Below are positions 9,301-18,960 of a DNA stretch of 64,000 bases, one piece after another. The stretch covers positions 17,271 to 81,270 of the forward strand of contig CAZQMV010000011.1 of assembly GCA_964594635.1 (NCBI GenBank). Direction: 5' to 3'. The DNA comes from Berkiella sp964594635 (lineage in GTDB: Bacteria > Pseudomonadota > Gammaproteobacteria > Berkiellales > Berkiellaceae). Positions within the stretch are counted from its first letter, which is position 1; the number at the start of each line of letters is the position of its first letter. The notes below the pieces were generated by a model. It ran no database searches. It was not told the origin of the DNA and worked only from the letters and a program-made list of their open reading frames with translations. The translations under genes were made by a program, and so were the position numbers.

Positions 9301-12300
9301 CATCGTCGGCATTGACATCCGCTGTGGCAGCAGCAGCTGCCGCTTGATAGTTGGTGGTGCCATTTGCGTTTAGAGCATTTATGTACGATTTAGCAGCATC
9401 CACACTATGGAACTCAATAGAGGTTTGTGCATTGTTACTAAAGGTAATGATGGTAAATACCAAATCATTACTCGCTGCTTGATAACTATCAAGCAATGCA
9501 CCATTGCCAGTGAGCGCTTCTTTTAATAATTGGATGCGGGTTTTGCCGGTACCAGGTAACATGGTGCCCATGCTGCCAGACACATCTAACACAAAGGTTA
9601 GGTTGTATTTGGGTTGATCTGGAATAGGAACAGTGAAGGAATCGTTCACGGCGGTTGGCACATCATCGATAATTCTTGCAGACAAGGTGTCGTTAGCAGT
9701 GTCGCCATCCACATCTTTTAAGACCACCGCAAAATCTTCAAAAATACTATTTTCGCCGTTTCCAGTCGGATGATTTTCATTATCCCTGAGTGTATATTCA
9801 TAACTGACTACACCAGTTGCAGAGTTATAGCCGGTAATGGAAAGCGTATTGCCTAACGGTGTTGAAAAACTGATTGGTGAGAACGCGCCGCCTGTAATAA
9901 CGGCATTTCCACCAATCGTTAAACTATCAACCCCATCAGGAGCAGATATTTTAAAGTTCCCAGCTTGGGTGGTAGATTCTTTGCTTAGATCAGAACCTTC
10001 TGATTCATTAGGACCACGGTTTGCTAACAAATCGTCTTCATCAACAGTGACATCACCACCTTGGGCTTTAGGTGTGAGGTCGGTGATTAGAACGCTATCG
10101 TCATTATTTTTAATGTTAAGAGTGAGTTTGGCTGTATCGAAGTCACCATCGCCATCCGTTAAGGTGTAAGTAAAGTTTTCATTACCAATTCCGCCACCAC
10201 CTAAAGCTTTGAAATCAGCATCATTTACATTGAGCGTGTAAACATAACTACCATCAGCGTTGATGACAATGCTACCGTAAGTACCATTTAGACTAACGGG
10301 AGTGACATTGGCACCGTCTGCACCTTGAATGTCATTAGTTCTCACATTACCTGTAAGTACTAAGTTGCTTTCTGATGCGATGCTTGCGTTAGTATCGTTA
10401 ATCGCATCTGGCACGTCATCGATAATACGTGCGCTAAGAATAGCGCTTGCACTATCACCATCGATATCGGTGAGCGTGACTTGGAAATCTTCAAAGAGAC
10501 TGTTTTCACCATTCGCATTAGGATGTTGTTCATTATCATTTAAGGTATAAGTATAAGTGATTAAACCAGTTGTAGGATTATAACCTGTAATACTTAAGGT
10601 ATTACCTTCTGGGGTTGTAAAACTAACAGCTGCAAACACGCCATTGGTTATCACCGCATGACCACCAATGCTTAAATCACCAACACCGTTAGGAGCACTG
10701 ATATTAAAGTCGCCAGGTTGAGTGGTTGATTCTTTAGTATTATCAGAACCTGCTGACTCATTTTGCCCACGATCGGACAACAAATCATCTTCATCGACGA
10801 CGACATCGCCGCCTTGAGCTTTAGGTGTCAAGTTGGTAATCATCACGCCTAAATCAACAAGGAAGCACAATTCTGCGCTGGCGCGATCACCATCACCATC
10901 ACGCATGGTATAGAACATATTATCATGATCGCCCTGATTTTGGTCATCATGTGACATTGTGGTGTATGTGAAATCACCATCGGCTTCAATATGTAAGATG
11001 TTACCCAACGGGGTAGTAATATTCGCATTGGGAATAGGAATGGTCACTTTATTACCATCTACTGTTGCGCCAATGAGATCAGAATGTTCGGCAAGATAAG
11101 CATTCGCTGCGGCATTATCTGCCAAAAAGAAGTAAACATTGACGACCTCAGGATTTTGATCGGCCCCTGCAATATCGTTGGCGAGTACATTACCTTGTAC
11201 TTCACTTTGATTAATGGTATCAATCAAAAGTTGTTGCAAATTACTTAGATCAGGTTCAACTGTAATGACAGTGCCTGGTTGATCATCGTCTAGGTCCCGG
11301 AGATTGTTATTGATTTCATTAATATTTGTTGAGCCTATATTTAACATATAAACTTCAATATTATTTGCATTAACAAGATTTCGCCAAGCAAGTTCTTGAG
11401 CATCACTCAGGGCAGTACTAGCAGGCATTGGTGCACCATCAGATAACCAATAAAGCCTGTCGATGTGATCATTCAAAGCAGCATTATTGCTGTCACTGAC
11501 AATGTCGGCTGTTGCGGCGGCAGCTGCTGCTTGATAATTAGTGGTTCCATTTGCTGAGAGGCCATTAATATACGCCTTAGCATCTTCGACACTATGGAAC
11601 TCCATTGAGGTTTGTGCACTATTATTAAATGTTACAATGGTAATCACAAGATCTGAGCTTGCTTCTTGATAGCTATCAAGCAATGCCCCATCGCTAGTGA
11701 GTGATTCTTTTAATAATTGAATACGGGTTTTGCCGGTACCAGGTAACACGGTGCCCATACTGCCTGAAACATCTAATACAAAGGTTAAGTTGTATTTTGG
11801 TTGGACAGGTAAAGGGACATCGAAGCAATCGTTGACTGCGATTGGGCCGTCATCTTGGAACTTGAATGATTGACCAATATCTTTGGTTGCACTGGCAGTA
11901 TCCAAGTCACCATCGTGTGCTGTAGCGGTTAACTTCACTAAATTAGCATCAGAGAACATGGTTGAGTCGTTGGGATCATTGGTATTAGGATGAACAACCG
12001 AGCGACTTTGGTCGAGTGTTATGACCCCCGTATTGGCATCGACTGAAATAGTCAATACAATTGGTCCGCCCAGTCCTGCACGTCCTACAACGACGCCATC
12101 TTCAAGTGTTAATAATACGCTTTGACCTGTAACGGTGTCGTGTAATCCACTGTCTGCGCCAGGAGCTGAAACGTTAAGACTGTAAGTAATGGCATCAGCA
12201 TCCGCCACCCCATCATGATTCACATCTTTAGGACCATCTGCGCCAAAACTAGCAGTGAACAATCCAGCAAATGAGGTGCTGTCGTTGATTAAGAAATTCG

Positions 12301-15300
12301 ATTCATCAACCACTAAGACAGGTGCTGCTGTTTCATTCACATCAATCTGTGGGCCATCATCTTTAAAGGTTAATGCAAGGCCAATATTGAGTGTTGCAGC
12401 GCTGTTAGCTTGGTCACCATCTTTGTCGATAATGGTTTCATGTAAGGTTAATTTAATTAATTCCGCAGCACTTAATTTGACTGCATCATCTGGATTGTTA
12501 GGATCAGGGTGTGAAATAGCTCTGATTTGATCGAGCGTCACAATCCCAGCATCATCGACAGAAACAGTGAAGACTAAGGCATTGCTAAGCGTCGTACGGC
12601 CTTCAACCACACCGTCATCATTAAGGGTTAAGAGGACATGTTGACCGGTTAAGACATCAATTAAGCCACTATCGGCATTAGGACTTGAAACTGAAAGGCT
12701 GTAATTGGTCGTAATAGAACCTGCGCCATCTGCGCCGTAGTTGCTGGTGACAATAAAGTTATCAGCAAAATTAGCAGAAGCGTTGATATTTAAATTGGTT
12801 TCATCAACGACTAACTCATCAACTGGAACAGTTGCGAGTGTCACATGGATGCTTGGGCCGTCGTCTTTGAAGGAAAGTGCTTGACCAATATTGAGTGTCG
12901 CTGAGCTATCAGCATGATCGCCATCTTTATCCACAATGGTATCAGTACGGGTCAGTTTGATTAAATTAGCATCACTTAATGAAACAGCATCATTGGGATT
13001 ACTAGGATTCGGATGTTGTAATGCGCGAATTTGGTCGAGTGTAACAATACCGACACCATCCACTGTAACAGTGAAGACCAAATCGTTGCCAATTGCAGTA
13101 CGACCTTCAACTACGCCGCCATTCACGGATAGAAGCACATGCTGACCTGTTGCGACGTCAATTAAGCCACTGTCTGCGCCAGGTGCCGCAATAGACAATT
13201 CATATTGAGAAGTAATCGTGCCTGCGCCATCTGCGCCGTAGTTGCTGGTAACATTAAAGTTATCAGCAAAATTAGCTGAGGCATTAATATTTAAATTGGT
13301 TTCGTCAACGACCAAGGCATCGGGAGCGACATCAACAAGCGATACGTGGATGCTTGGGCCATCATCTTTGAAGGAAAGCGCTTGGCCAATATTCAAAGAT
13401 TGTGAATCTTGTGCTGGATCGCCATCTTTATCAATAATGGTGGCGGTCAAAGTGAGTTTCACTAAATTTGGGTCACTTAATGTAATAGCATCATCATGGT
13501 TGTTAGGATCAGGATGTTGGAGTGCGCGGATTTGATCCAGCGTTACATTACCGTGATTATCGACAGAAACAGTAAAAACAACGGCGTTAGAGCCTGAGGT
13601 ACGACCCTCAACCATATTACCATTCATGTGGAGTAGTACTGACTGTCCGGTTGCAACATCAATCAAACCGCTATTAGCGCCGTCTGCGGAAATACTGAGA
13701 GCATAATTGTTAGTAATGCTACCGGGGCCATCTGCACCGTAACTACTACTAATAATCGTAAAGTTGTCAGCAAAGTTTTCGGTAGCATTGATTGCCAAAT
13801 TTGTTTCATCGACTTGCAACAAGTGAGCTGCTTGTCCGGATAAGCCAATGTCAATCTGTGGGCCATCATCTTTAAAGATCAGCGATTTGCCGATATTTAA
13901 AACCGCATCGTCTGTTGCAGAGTCACCATCTTTATCTGTAATGGTATCTTCGCGTACTAATTGAACGAGGTTTGAGTTAGCCAAGGTAACTGCGTCATCT
14001 GGGTTGTTTGGATTTGGATGGTCAAGTGCACGAATTTGGTCAAGGGTAACAAGACCATTACCATCTACTGAAACAGTGAACACTAAATCATTTGTGCCTG
14101 AGGTACGACCTTCAACCACGCCGTTGTTTAAATATAACAATACAGATTCTTGAGTAGCAACATCAATTAAACCACTATCGGTACCATCGGCAGGGATTTG
14201 AAGATGATAGTCGGTTACAATGTTTCCAGGGCCATCTGCGCCAAAATTAGGATTAACAATAAAGTTATCTGAAAAATCTGCGGTGGCGTTAATGTTTAAA
14301 TTGGTTTCATCAACGATCAGCTTATCGGGTGCTTTATCGGCAAGTGATACATCAATGCTGGGTGCATCATCTCTAAAATGAAATGCATTCGCAATATCGC
14401 GCGTTGCGCTTGCCACGTCACCATCGCCGTCGGTAATGGTTGCGGTGAGCGTAATGAGGCTATTATCACCTAAGGAAACAACATCGTTGTGATCATTAGG
14501 ATCAGGATGGACAACGGCACGACTTTGGTCAAGTGTGACATCGCCATTATTGGGATCAATGCTAATACGAAATACTTCAAGATCACCAACTCGGCCTACT
14601 ACATCGTCGCCATCTTTAAATAATAAAACAGGACTGTTAGTGAAAGTATCTACGATACCACTGTCTGCACCTTCTTGACTGATATTTAAAACATAAACAA
14701 TCGATGCACCATCAGCACCAGGTACGGCATTGAATAAACCCGCAAAGGAGCCTGTGGCATCGACTGCTAGGAAAGATTCATCGACGATTAATGAGGCAAG
14801 TTCTTCTGAAACTTCGATTGAGGGTACGTCATCGATAATGTTAATAGATAATATACCGTCAGCTGTATCCCCATCGGTGTCGCTTAAATGAACATCAAAA
14901 TCTTCAAAAATACTGTTGTTACCATCGCCTTGTGGATGTTGTTCGTTATCTAATAGCGTGTATTGATAGGTAACCACGCCTGTATTAGGGTCATATCCGG
15001 TGATAGAAAGGATATTTCCTAGCGGCGTTACAATATCGATTGGTGCGAACACGCCATTTTGGATCACAAATTGGCCACCAACCGTTAAATTATTGACACC
15101 ATCGAGTGCCACAATTTTAAAATCACCAGGTACGGTAGTTGATTCTTTGGTTGTATCAGAACCTGCAGATTCATTTGGTCCACGGTTAGCTAATAAATCA
15201 TCTTCATAGACAATGGCATCACCACCTTCAAGCTTAGGTGTGAGATCGAGGATCTCGACAGGATTGTCTATTTGGGTTGATTGGATCTCAGGAGGATTCT

Positions 15301-15796
15301 CCCATACTTTTTGTTCTGCAGGTGGAAATGGTCCTAAACCCAAATCGCGTTCTAAACTGGTTACTATCCCTTTATCACCTTGTTGAATGGTTGCTGGAAC
15401 ACTAAAGCCGCTACCGTCAGCTTCACCTGCTGCAGCGGCTTCTAATTTTTCAATATCTTCTAAAGTTAATTCTTTTGGTTTATCTTCTTCATCAGGTTTC
15501 TGGGCAGCATCGATAGGTTCACCATCATTATTCGGAGCACCTTGCAAAGCTTTGGCTGTAGCACCTGCTTCATCACCATGCGGCAACTGGCCGTTATCGC
15601 CAACGGCTTTTTCGGCAGCTTGTGCCTCAGTCGCAGGTATTTCCTCCGCTGTCGCAGGGACATTCTCTGCGGTCATACCTTTGAAGTACTGTTTGATGCT
15701 ATCAAACATTGAGCCTTTTTCTACCGCACCCTCATTGGTGTCTTTGTTATCAGAACCGTTACCTTCATGGGGTGTTTTATCATCTATTTTGCTCAT
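6350..15796 (-). CDS. Giant type I-secreted repeat adhesin with three vWA domains
   Basis: A 3148-residue acidic surface protein. Domain order by residue: low-complexity acidic N-terminus (1-180) with a short AAAAG site at 120-124; T1SS-143-type repeat (about 182-322); six DUF5801-like repeats (about 332-1312), each with a VDETN/VDESN motif, a GADG segment and a TITDGDGD-like Ca site; von Willebrand A domain 1 (about 1332, MIDAS DVSGS); T1SS-143 repeats 2 and 3 (about 1650-1792 and 1900-2048); vWA 2 (about 2062); T1SS-143 repeat 4 (about 2377-2520); vWA 3 (about 2537); a C-terminal secretion domain from about 3015 (MGSDANDIM, GGKGINDF, DSNHDGKVDFMDA). Such proteins pass through a TolC-type ABC exporter and mediate adhesion. 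No dedicated T1SS exporter lies beside it. ATG at 15796 is preferred over the in-frame GTG at 15808 because AGGTGA lies 8 bases before it. Confidence 0.93.
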   Translation of the reverse strand: MSKIDDKTPHEGNGSDNKDTNEGAVEKGSMFDSIKQYFKGMTAENVPATAEEIPATEAQAAEKAVGDNGQLPHGDEAGATAKALQGAPNNDGEPIDAAQKPDEEDKPKELTLEDIEKLEAAAAGEADGSGFSVPATIQQGDKGIVTSLERDLGLGPFPPAEQKVWENPPEIQSTQIDNPVEILDLTPKLEGGDAIVYEDDLLANRGPNESAGSDTTKESTTVPGDFKIVALDGVNNLTVGGQFVIQNGVFAPIDIVTPLGNILSITGYDPNTGVVTYQYTLLDNEQHPQGDGNNSIFEDFDVHLSDTDGDTADGILSINIIDDVPSIEVSEELASLIVDESFLAVDATGSFAGLFNAVPGADGASIVYVLNISQEGADSGIVDTFTNSPVLLFKDGDDVVGRVGDLEVFRISIDPNNGDVTLDQSRAVVHPDPNDHNDVVSLGDNSLITLTATITDGDGDVASATRDIANAFHFRDDAPSIDVSLADKAPDKLIVDETNLNINATADFSDNFIVNPNFGADGPGNIVTDYHLQIPADGTDSGLIDVATQESVLLYLNNGVVEGRTSGTNDLVFTVSVDGNGLVTLDQIRALDHPNPNNPDDAVTLANSNLVQLVREDTITDKDGDSATDDAVLNIGKSLIFKDDGPQIDIGLSGQAAHLLQVDETNLAINATENFADNFTIISSSYGADGPGSITNNYALSISADGANSGLIDVATGQSVLLHMNGNMVEGRTSGSNAVVFTVSVDNHGNVTLDQIRALQHPDPNNHDDAITLSDPNLVKLTLTATIIDKDGDPAQDSQSLNIGQALSFKDDGPSIHVSLVDVAPDALVVDETNLNINASANFADNFNVTSNYGADGAGTITSQYELSIAAPGADSGLIDVATGQHVLLSVNGGVVEGRTAIGNDLVFTVTVDGVGIVTLDQIRALQHPNPSNPNDAVSLSDANLIKLTRTDTIVDKDGDHADSSATLNIGQALSFKDDGPSIHVTLATVPVDELVVDETNLNINASANFADNFIVTSNYGADGAGSITTNYSLSVSSPNADSGLIDVLTGQHVLLTLNDDGVVEGRTTLSNALVFTVSVDDAGIVTLDQIRAISHPDPNNPDDAVKLSAAELIKLTLHETIIDKDGDQANSAATLNIGLALTFKDDGPQIDVNETAAPVLVVDESNFLINDSTSFAGLFTASFGADGPKDVNHDGVADADAITYSLNVSAPGADSGLHDTVTGQSVLLTLEDGVVVGRAGLGGPIVLTISVDANTGVITLDQSRSVVHPNTNDPNDSTMFSDANLVKLTATAHDGDLDTASATKDIGQSFKFQDDGPIAVNDCFDVPLPVQPKYNLTFVLDVSGSMGTVLPGTGKTRIQLLKESLTSDGALLDSYQEASSDLVITIVTFNNSAQTSMEFHSVEDAKAYINGLSANGTTNYQAAAAAATADIVSDSNNAALNDHIDRLYWLSDGAPMPASTALSDAQELAWRNLVNANNIEVYMLNIGSTNINEINNNLRDLDDDQPGTVITVEPDLSNLQQLLIDTINQSEVQGNVLANDIAGADQNPEVVNVYFFLADNAAANAYLAEHSDLIGATVDGNKVTIPIPNANITTPLGNILHIEADGDFTYTTMSHDDQNQGDHDNMFYTMRDGDGDRASAELCFLVDLGVMITNLTPKAQGGDVVVDEDDLLSDRGQNESAGSDNTKESTTQPGDFNISAPNGVGDLSIGGHAVITNGVFAAVSFTTPEGNTLSITGYNPTTGLITYTYTLNDNEQHPNANGENSLFEDFQVTLTDIDGDSASAILSARIIDDVPDAINDTNASIASESNLVLTGNVRTNDIQGADGANVTPVSLNGTYGSIVINADGSYVYTLNVNDADFKALGGGGIGNENFTYTLTDGDGDFDTAKLTLNIKNNDDSVLITDLTPKAQGGDVTVDEDDLLANRGPNESEGSDLSKESTTQAGNFKISAPDGVDSLTIGGNAVITGGAFSPISFSTPLGNTLSITGYNSATGVVSYEYTLRDNENHPTGNGENSIFEDFAVVLKDVDGDTANDTLSARIIDDVPTAVNDSFTVPIPDQPKYNLTFVLDVSGSMGTMLPGTGKTRIQLLKEALTGNGALLDSYQAASNDLVFTIITFSNNAQTSIEFHSVDAAKSYINALNANGTTNYQAAAAAATADVNADDANPALNGYIDRMYWISDGEPNPGNTALNDAQELAWRNNLIEGNVEAYMLNIGGTNNNINEHLADLDDDQPGTVITVAPDLSNLQQLLVDTINETEVQGNVLTNDIKGADGNPSVINVYFNFDNAQEANSYKNDHPELTGISVNGNTVIIPIPNGNIVTPLGNVLHIGSDGNFTYVSNVNNSINGGKDTLYYTMQDNDGDTSSAELSFNIDAGVTITNLTSKAQGGDVSVNEDDLLASRGLNESAGSDPSKESTTQAGDFKISAPDGIANLSVGGHDVIVNNVFTTTSFSTPLGNTLSITGYNATNGTVSYTYTLNDNENHANGNGKNSLFEDFTVSLRDTDGDTATNTLSVNIVDDVPTANADDFSITKPPLPKYNLIFNLDVSGSMGDMILGTGKTRLQILKESLTSNGALLDSYAAASSGLLITFVTFASNAQTSQEFDNIQAAKSFINALSANGSTNYTAAMNQSQTLMNADKANPALAEYIDKTYFISDGQPNVGTPNSGNYLTWQNNINTNGVDSIVINIAPPASQQNVDQYLTPLANPGDTPAVYHVNANLSNLQDILISTIGDVAHISGNILVNDIAGADGNLHVTQIQFAFASSAAATAYLNAHSDLIGASVNGVNVIIPIPQNSDIATPNGEKLHLNADGTFTYTIDGNAQVGKTDSFTYTAVDNDGDPTTAQAQLHVIAPQSLQMTITSFSVETTSADSHNDVSAANSDVAFATSKAPFAGDLMANDVIGAQGAKVIQLSFETDDAAKYIKDNHLESLNAVADKDGKTVHIPLPEDGAEIEFTTPQGGSLAANNSGEYAYTVSPKATDQVEHFTYTLKDLATGNLHDAKLDVNVFEHPTSLVNLMGSDANDIMSTANHNANAIMMEGGKGINDFIIDVGDSHAPETIFIKDLGMSKQNVLSFVGVQDSNHDGKVDFMDAVASFHQEGPNANLEITLQNKSTVILENVGTVPGHDMQALQQHLESITADLHVTK

Positions 15797-15838
15797 GGCT
15801 GTGCTCACCTACTAGTGAATATTCACCTATAACAAATA

Positions 15839-15859
15839 CCGGAACAGAGACTGTTCCGG
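15839..15859. terminator. Perfect 9-bp hairpin upstream of the adhesin gene
   Basis: CCGGAACAG-AGA-CTGTTCCGG forms a perfect 9-bp stem with a 3-base loop, 43 bases before the adhesin start and after the end of the acyltransferase gene on the same strand. No T-run follows on either strand, so it may be an untranslated-leader hairpin or operator rather than a terminator. A second palindrome GTGAATATTCAC lies at 15815-15826. Confidence 0.4.
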
Positions 15860-16016
15860 GTCATAAGTTAAAATTAATCACGAAACACCAAGTTCAGAAC
15901 ATTGGACTTTAGTACTACAATTGTTTAAATACATGTATTTTACTCAGTGTACTTAAACTTTTGTGGCTCTTATTAAGAGTCAATGTCTGACATTTAAGTT
16001 CGGTAAACCTGAAAAA

Positions 16017-16919
16017 TTATGGAGGAGGGGATTTTGATAGCGTATCAATAAGTGCATCTTTTTCATGCCATATTTGATTGATCCACTGTTTGAATTGATT
16101 GCGATACTGTTCATCTTCCGTGTAATTGCCTTGTAATAAAGCAATCGGTATCTCACGTTCTGTTAATTTAACAATTATTTTATGTACACGTCCGCACAGA
16201 AAATCCCAGAAGGTTGTTTTACCCTCTGGATAAACAATCGTGACATCTAATACGTGCGTAATTTTTTTATCCATAGCATTAATCGCTAATGAAAAACCTC
16301 CCATCTTAGGCATCAGTAGATTTTTGAAAATCGATTGTTGATGTTGATGCTTTGCTTTGGTGAAACGCGTTCCCTCTAAAAAGTTTAAAATGGTTACCGG
16401 CATGTGCTTATATTTTTCGCAGGCTTTCATTGTCGCGATACGATCTTTGTTACGCAATTCTGGATTCTTTTCAATTTGTTCTTTTGAGTGACGGTGCATA
16501 ATCGGAAAATCTAATGCTAGCCAGGCTAAATTGATGCCAGGTAACCATAACAATTGTTTTTTGATAAAGAAGCGTAAGAAGGGAATGTGATTGAGAAAAA
16601 TCTTTTGCAAAATGAGAATATCGGTCCACGATTGATGGTTACAGATCACAAAGTACCATTGATCTTTTGAAAGGTGCGCCATTGATGGCACATCTAAATC
16701 AATCGACATGGTTTGTTGCATCATTAAGTTGTTTGAGCGGATCCAACCAGAACAGACCTTGATGATGCAGCGATTCGTGAAAGTGCGAAAGGCTGTGCTT
16801 TTAGCTAACAGCCTAAGAAAATAGAAAAAGTACAATGGCACACACCAAAACAGAGTGTGCAGTGCAATAAAAAGGGCATTGAGTGCGCCTTTAACCGGAG
16901 CAGGTAACCATTGGAGCAT
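16017..16919 (-). CDS. Membrane acyltransferase of the PlsC/YihG type
   Basis: A 300-residue inner-membrane enzyme of the lysophosphatidate acyltransferase superfamily. The catalytic NHX4D box is seen as NHQSWTD, and the second block as FLEGTR; further blocks (DFPIMHR and a VTIVYPEG motif) match the E. coli YihG/PlsC group more than small PlsC enzymes. The N-terminus holds two hydrophobic segments. It would transfer acyl chains to a lysophospholipid in membrane lipid synthesis or remodelling. It follows trpA by 86 bp on the same strand; nothing functional links it to tryptophan synthesis. Confidence 0.85.
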   Translation of the reverse strand: MLQWLPAPVKGALNALFIALHTLFWCVPLYFFYFLRLLAKSTAFRTFTNRCIIKVCSGWIRSNNLMMQQTMSIDLDVPSMAHLSKDQWYFVICNHQSWTDILILQKIFLNHIPFLRFFIKKQLLWLPGINLAWLALDFPIMHRHSKEQIEKNPELRNKDRIATMKACEKYKHMPVTILNFLEGTRFTKAKHQHQQSIFKNLLMPKMGGFSLAINAMDKKITHVLDVTIVYPEGKTTFWDFLCGRVHKIIVKLTEREIPIALLQGNYTEDEQYRNQFKQWINQIWHEKDALIDTLSKSPPP

Positions 16920-17005
16920 GCGTTCATCATTGTTTTTGAAACACTATTTTGCCGTATCTTATTGTACCTGCGGCTATCTCGCAACTGCACTCCCTCGTTA
17001 GGTAA

Positions 17006-17806
17006 CTAAACTATGAATAAAGATCGCGTGAGCGCTGTGATTTGCTGGTAGCCATTTTCTGTTTGTAAGTCGATGGTTTGTATAGCATCAATCAGTGCAG
17101 AGCCAATGATCACTCCCTTTGCGCCTGCTTGATAAGCACTTATCACATCACTGGCATTTTTGATCCCGAAGCCAAAAACGATAGGAGGTGCTTGCATCTC
17201 TTGTAGCTGTGACACCATGGCTTTGGATAGATCCATCTGGCAAGCTTTATCAATCCCGGTGACTCCTGCACGGGTCACAAGGTAAGTGAATCCTGCAGAA
17301 TATGTTGCGATCTTTTCGAGATCACAGGGTTGACAAGCAGGTGTTGCTAGTAGCACGGCTTCGATGCCGTGTGCTTTGGCGGCTTGTAAGTAGGGGGCTG
17401 CTTCTATAAATGGGACATCCGGGATCAGCACGCAATCAACACCACTTTGTTTTGCTTGTTGGTAAAAGGCGGTTACCCCAAAGCGAAACACGAGATTTGC
17501 GTAGACTAACAAGCCTATCGGTAACTCAGGATATTTTTCTCGAATGCTTTGGATCATATCAAAGTAGCTTTGGGTGCACAGTTGATGCTGACAAGCTCTG
17601 GCTGCAGCTTGGGCTACTATTGGACCGTCGGCAATCGGATCTGAAAAGGGGATACCTAGCTCCAAAGCATCAATGCCACTTGCTATCACGGCATCAATGA
17701 CCTGAAGTGATTGAATTGGCGAAGGATCGCCTAACATTAAAAAGGGTATATAGGCCGGACGATGTAAGGCCGCAGCCTTGTTAAAACATTTGGCAAAACG
17801 TGTCAT
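17006..17806 (-). CDS. trpA: Tryptophan synthase alpha subunit
   Basis: A 266-residue TIM-barrel enzyme that splits indole-3-glycerol phosphate to indole and glyceraldehyde 3-phosphate. The catalytic Glu and Asp are seen in ALELGIPFSDPIADGP; the phosphate-binding motifs FGFGIKNASD and GVIIGSALI are present near the C-terminus. Length is normal for the family. Its ATG overlaps the stop of trpB (ATGA), so the two are translationally coupled, as expected for the alpha2-beta2 complex. Last gene of the trpD-trpCF-trpB-trpA operon. Confidence 0.97.
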   Translation of the reverse strand: MTRFAKCFNKAAALHRPAYIPFLMLGDPSPIQSLQVIDAVIASGIDALELGIPFSDPIADGPIVAQAAARACQHQLCTQSYFDMIQSIREKYPELPIGLLVYANLVFRFGVTAFYQQAKQSGVDCVLIPDVPFIEAAPYLQAAKAHGIEAVLLATPACQPCDLEKIATYSAGFTYLVTRAGVTGIDKACQMDLSKAMVSQLQEMQAPPIVFGFGIKNASDVISAYQAGAKGVIIGSALIDAIQTIDLQTENGYQQITALTRSLFIV

Positions 17807-18960
17807 GAAAAATTCCTCATCAATTGATCCATATCCTTATCACCTCGCCCTGATAAATTTACAATGATGATTTCGTCACAGGTAGCATTTTCTGCTATTT
17901 TGATTGCATGGGCTAATGCATGAGAGGATTCTAGCGCAGGTAAAATGCCTTCTTTTTTAGCTAATAAATGAAATGCTTGTAATGCATCGGCATCCGTACA
18001 GCCAACATACTGTGCTCTTTTACTCATCTGCAAATACGCATGCTCAGGGCCCACGCCGGGGTAATCAAGTCCAGCTGCAATAGAATGGGATTTAGCAATG
18101 TTGCCAGAGGCGGTTTGTAAAAAAACACTCTTTGTGCCATGGAAAATCCCTGGCTCACCTTTTTGTAAGGTGGCCCCATGCTGTTCGGTATGTAAACCGA
18201 AACCTGCCGCCTCTACACCGATTAATTCAACGCTGTTATCTGGGATAAACGCGCTAAATAAGCCAATGGCATTAGAGCCACCGCCAACACAAGCAATCAC
18301 TTTATCGGGAAGTCGACCTAATTTTTCAAGTATTTGGCTTCTGGCTTCTTCGCCAATGACACGTTGAAACTCACGCACCATCGTTGGAAAAGGATGAGGC
18401 CCTACCACACTGCCTAATAAATAATGCGTATCGTGATAAGAACTTGCCCAGTCGCGCAAAGCTGCACTCACTGCATCTTTTAAGGTACCTTGCCCGTCGC
18501 TTACCGCTTGCACTTTTGCGCCAAATAGTTGCATGCGTTGTACATTGGCGCTTTGCCTTGCGACATCTTTGGCACCCATATAGATTTGGGTTTCAATGCC
18601 TAATAAAGCGCCCACCATCGCAGTGGCGACGCCATGTTGGCCAGCACCGGTTTCTGCAATCAATCTTTTTTTATTCAATGTTTTGGCTAACAGCCCTTGT
18701 GCTAATACCTGATTGGTTTTGTGCGCACCACCATGCACAAGATCCTCTCTTTTTAGAAAAATGCTTGCTTTCATCCCTTGTGTTAGGCGCTGGCATTCAT
18801 ATAGTGGAGTGGGTCTACCTGCATAGTCTTTTAAAAGCGTATCCAGTGTTTTGTTAAAAACGGGATCTTTTTGCAATGATAGAAAAGCATTTTCAAGCGA
18901 CACTAAAGCAGGCACTAATATTTGCGGCACGAAGGTGCCGCCGAATTCACCAAAGTACAT
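17803..18960 (-). CDS. trpB: Tryptophan synthase beta subunit
   Basis: A 385-residue PLP enzyme that condenses indole with serine to give tryptophan. The PLP lysine is in GGAHKTNQVL, the phosphate-binding loop is CVGGGSNAIG, and the tail SGRGDKDMD binds the cofactor. It begins directly at YFGEFGGTFVPQ, a few residues shorter than E. coli TrpB, and its ATG overlaps the stop of trpCF by one base (TAATG). Complete, with no odd residues noticed. Confidence 0.97.
   Translation of the reverse strand: MYFGEFGGTFVPQILVPALVSLENAFLSLQKDPVFNKTLDTLLKDYAGRPTPLYECQRLTQGMKASIFLKREDLVHGGAHKTNQVLAQGLLAKTLNKKRLIAETGAGQHGVATAMVGALLGIETQIYMGAKDVARQSANVQRMQLFGAKVQAVSDGQGTLKDAVSAALRDWASSYHDTHYLLGSVVGPHPFPTMVREFQRVIGEEARSQILEKLGRLPDKVIACVGGGSNAIGLFSAFIPDNSVELIGVEAAGFGLHTEQHGATLQKGEPGIFHGTKSVFLQTASGNIAKSHSIAAGLDYPGVGPEHAYLQMSKRAQYVGCTDADALQAFHLLAKKEGILPALESSHALAHAIKIAENATCDEIIIVNLSGRGDKDMDQLMRNFS

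Noticed and set aside
9837..10169. Plus-strand ORF of 110 codons inside the adhesin gene, with similar ORFs at other repeats
   Set aside because: Recurs because the coding strand is repetitive; low-complexity Ser/Leu/Pro composition typical of antisense frames.
6350..15796. Regular DNA-level repeats that could suggest a CRISPR or satellite array
   Set aside because: Repeat period (about 450-500 bp) and preserved frame show protein repeats; there are no short repeats with unique spacers.
15387..15815. Plus-strand ORF of 142 codons opposite the adhesin N-terminus
   Set aside because: It is the antisense shadow of an Ala/Glu-rich coding region (hence its Ala/Ser composition) and has no family resemblance.
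18384..18857. Plus-strand ORF of 157 codons inside trpB
   Set aside because: Lies wholly opposite well conserved TrpB sequence and has no domain.
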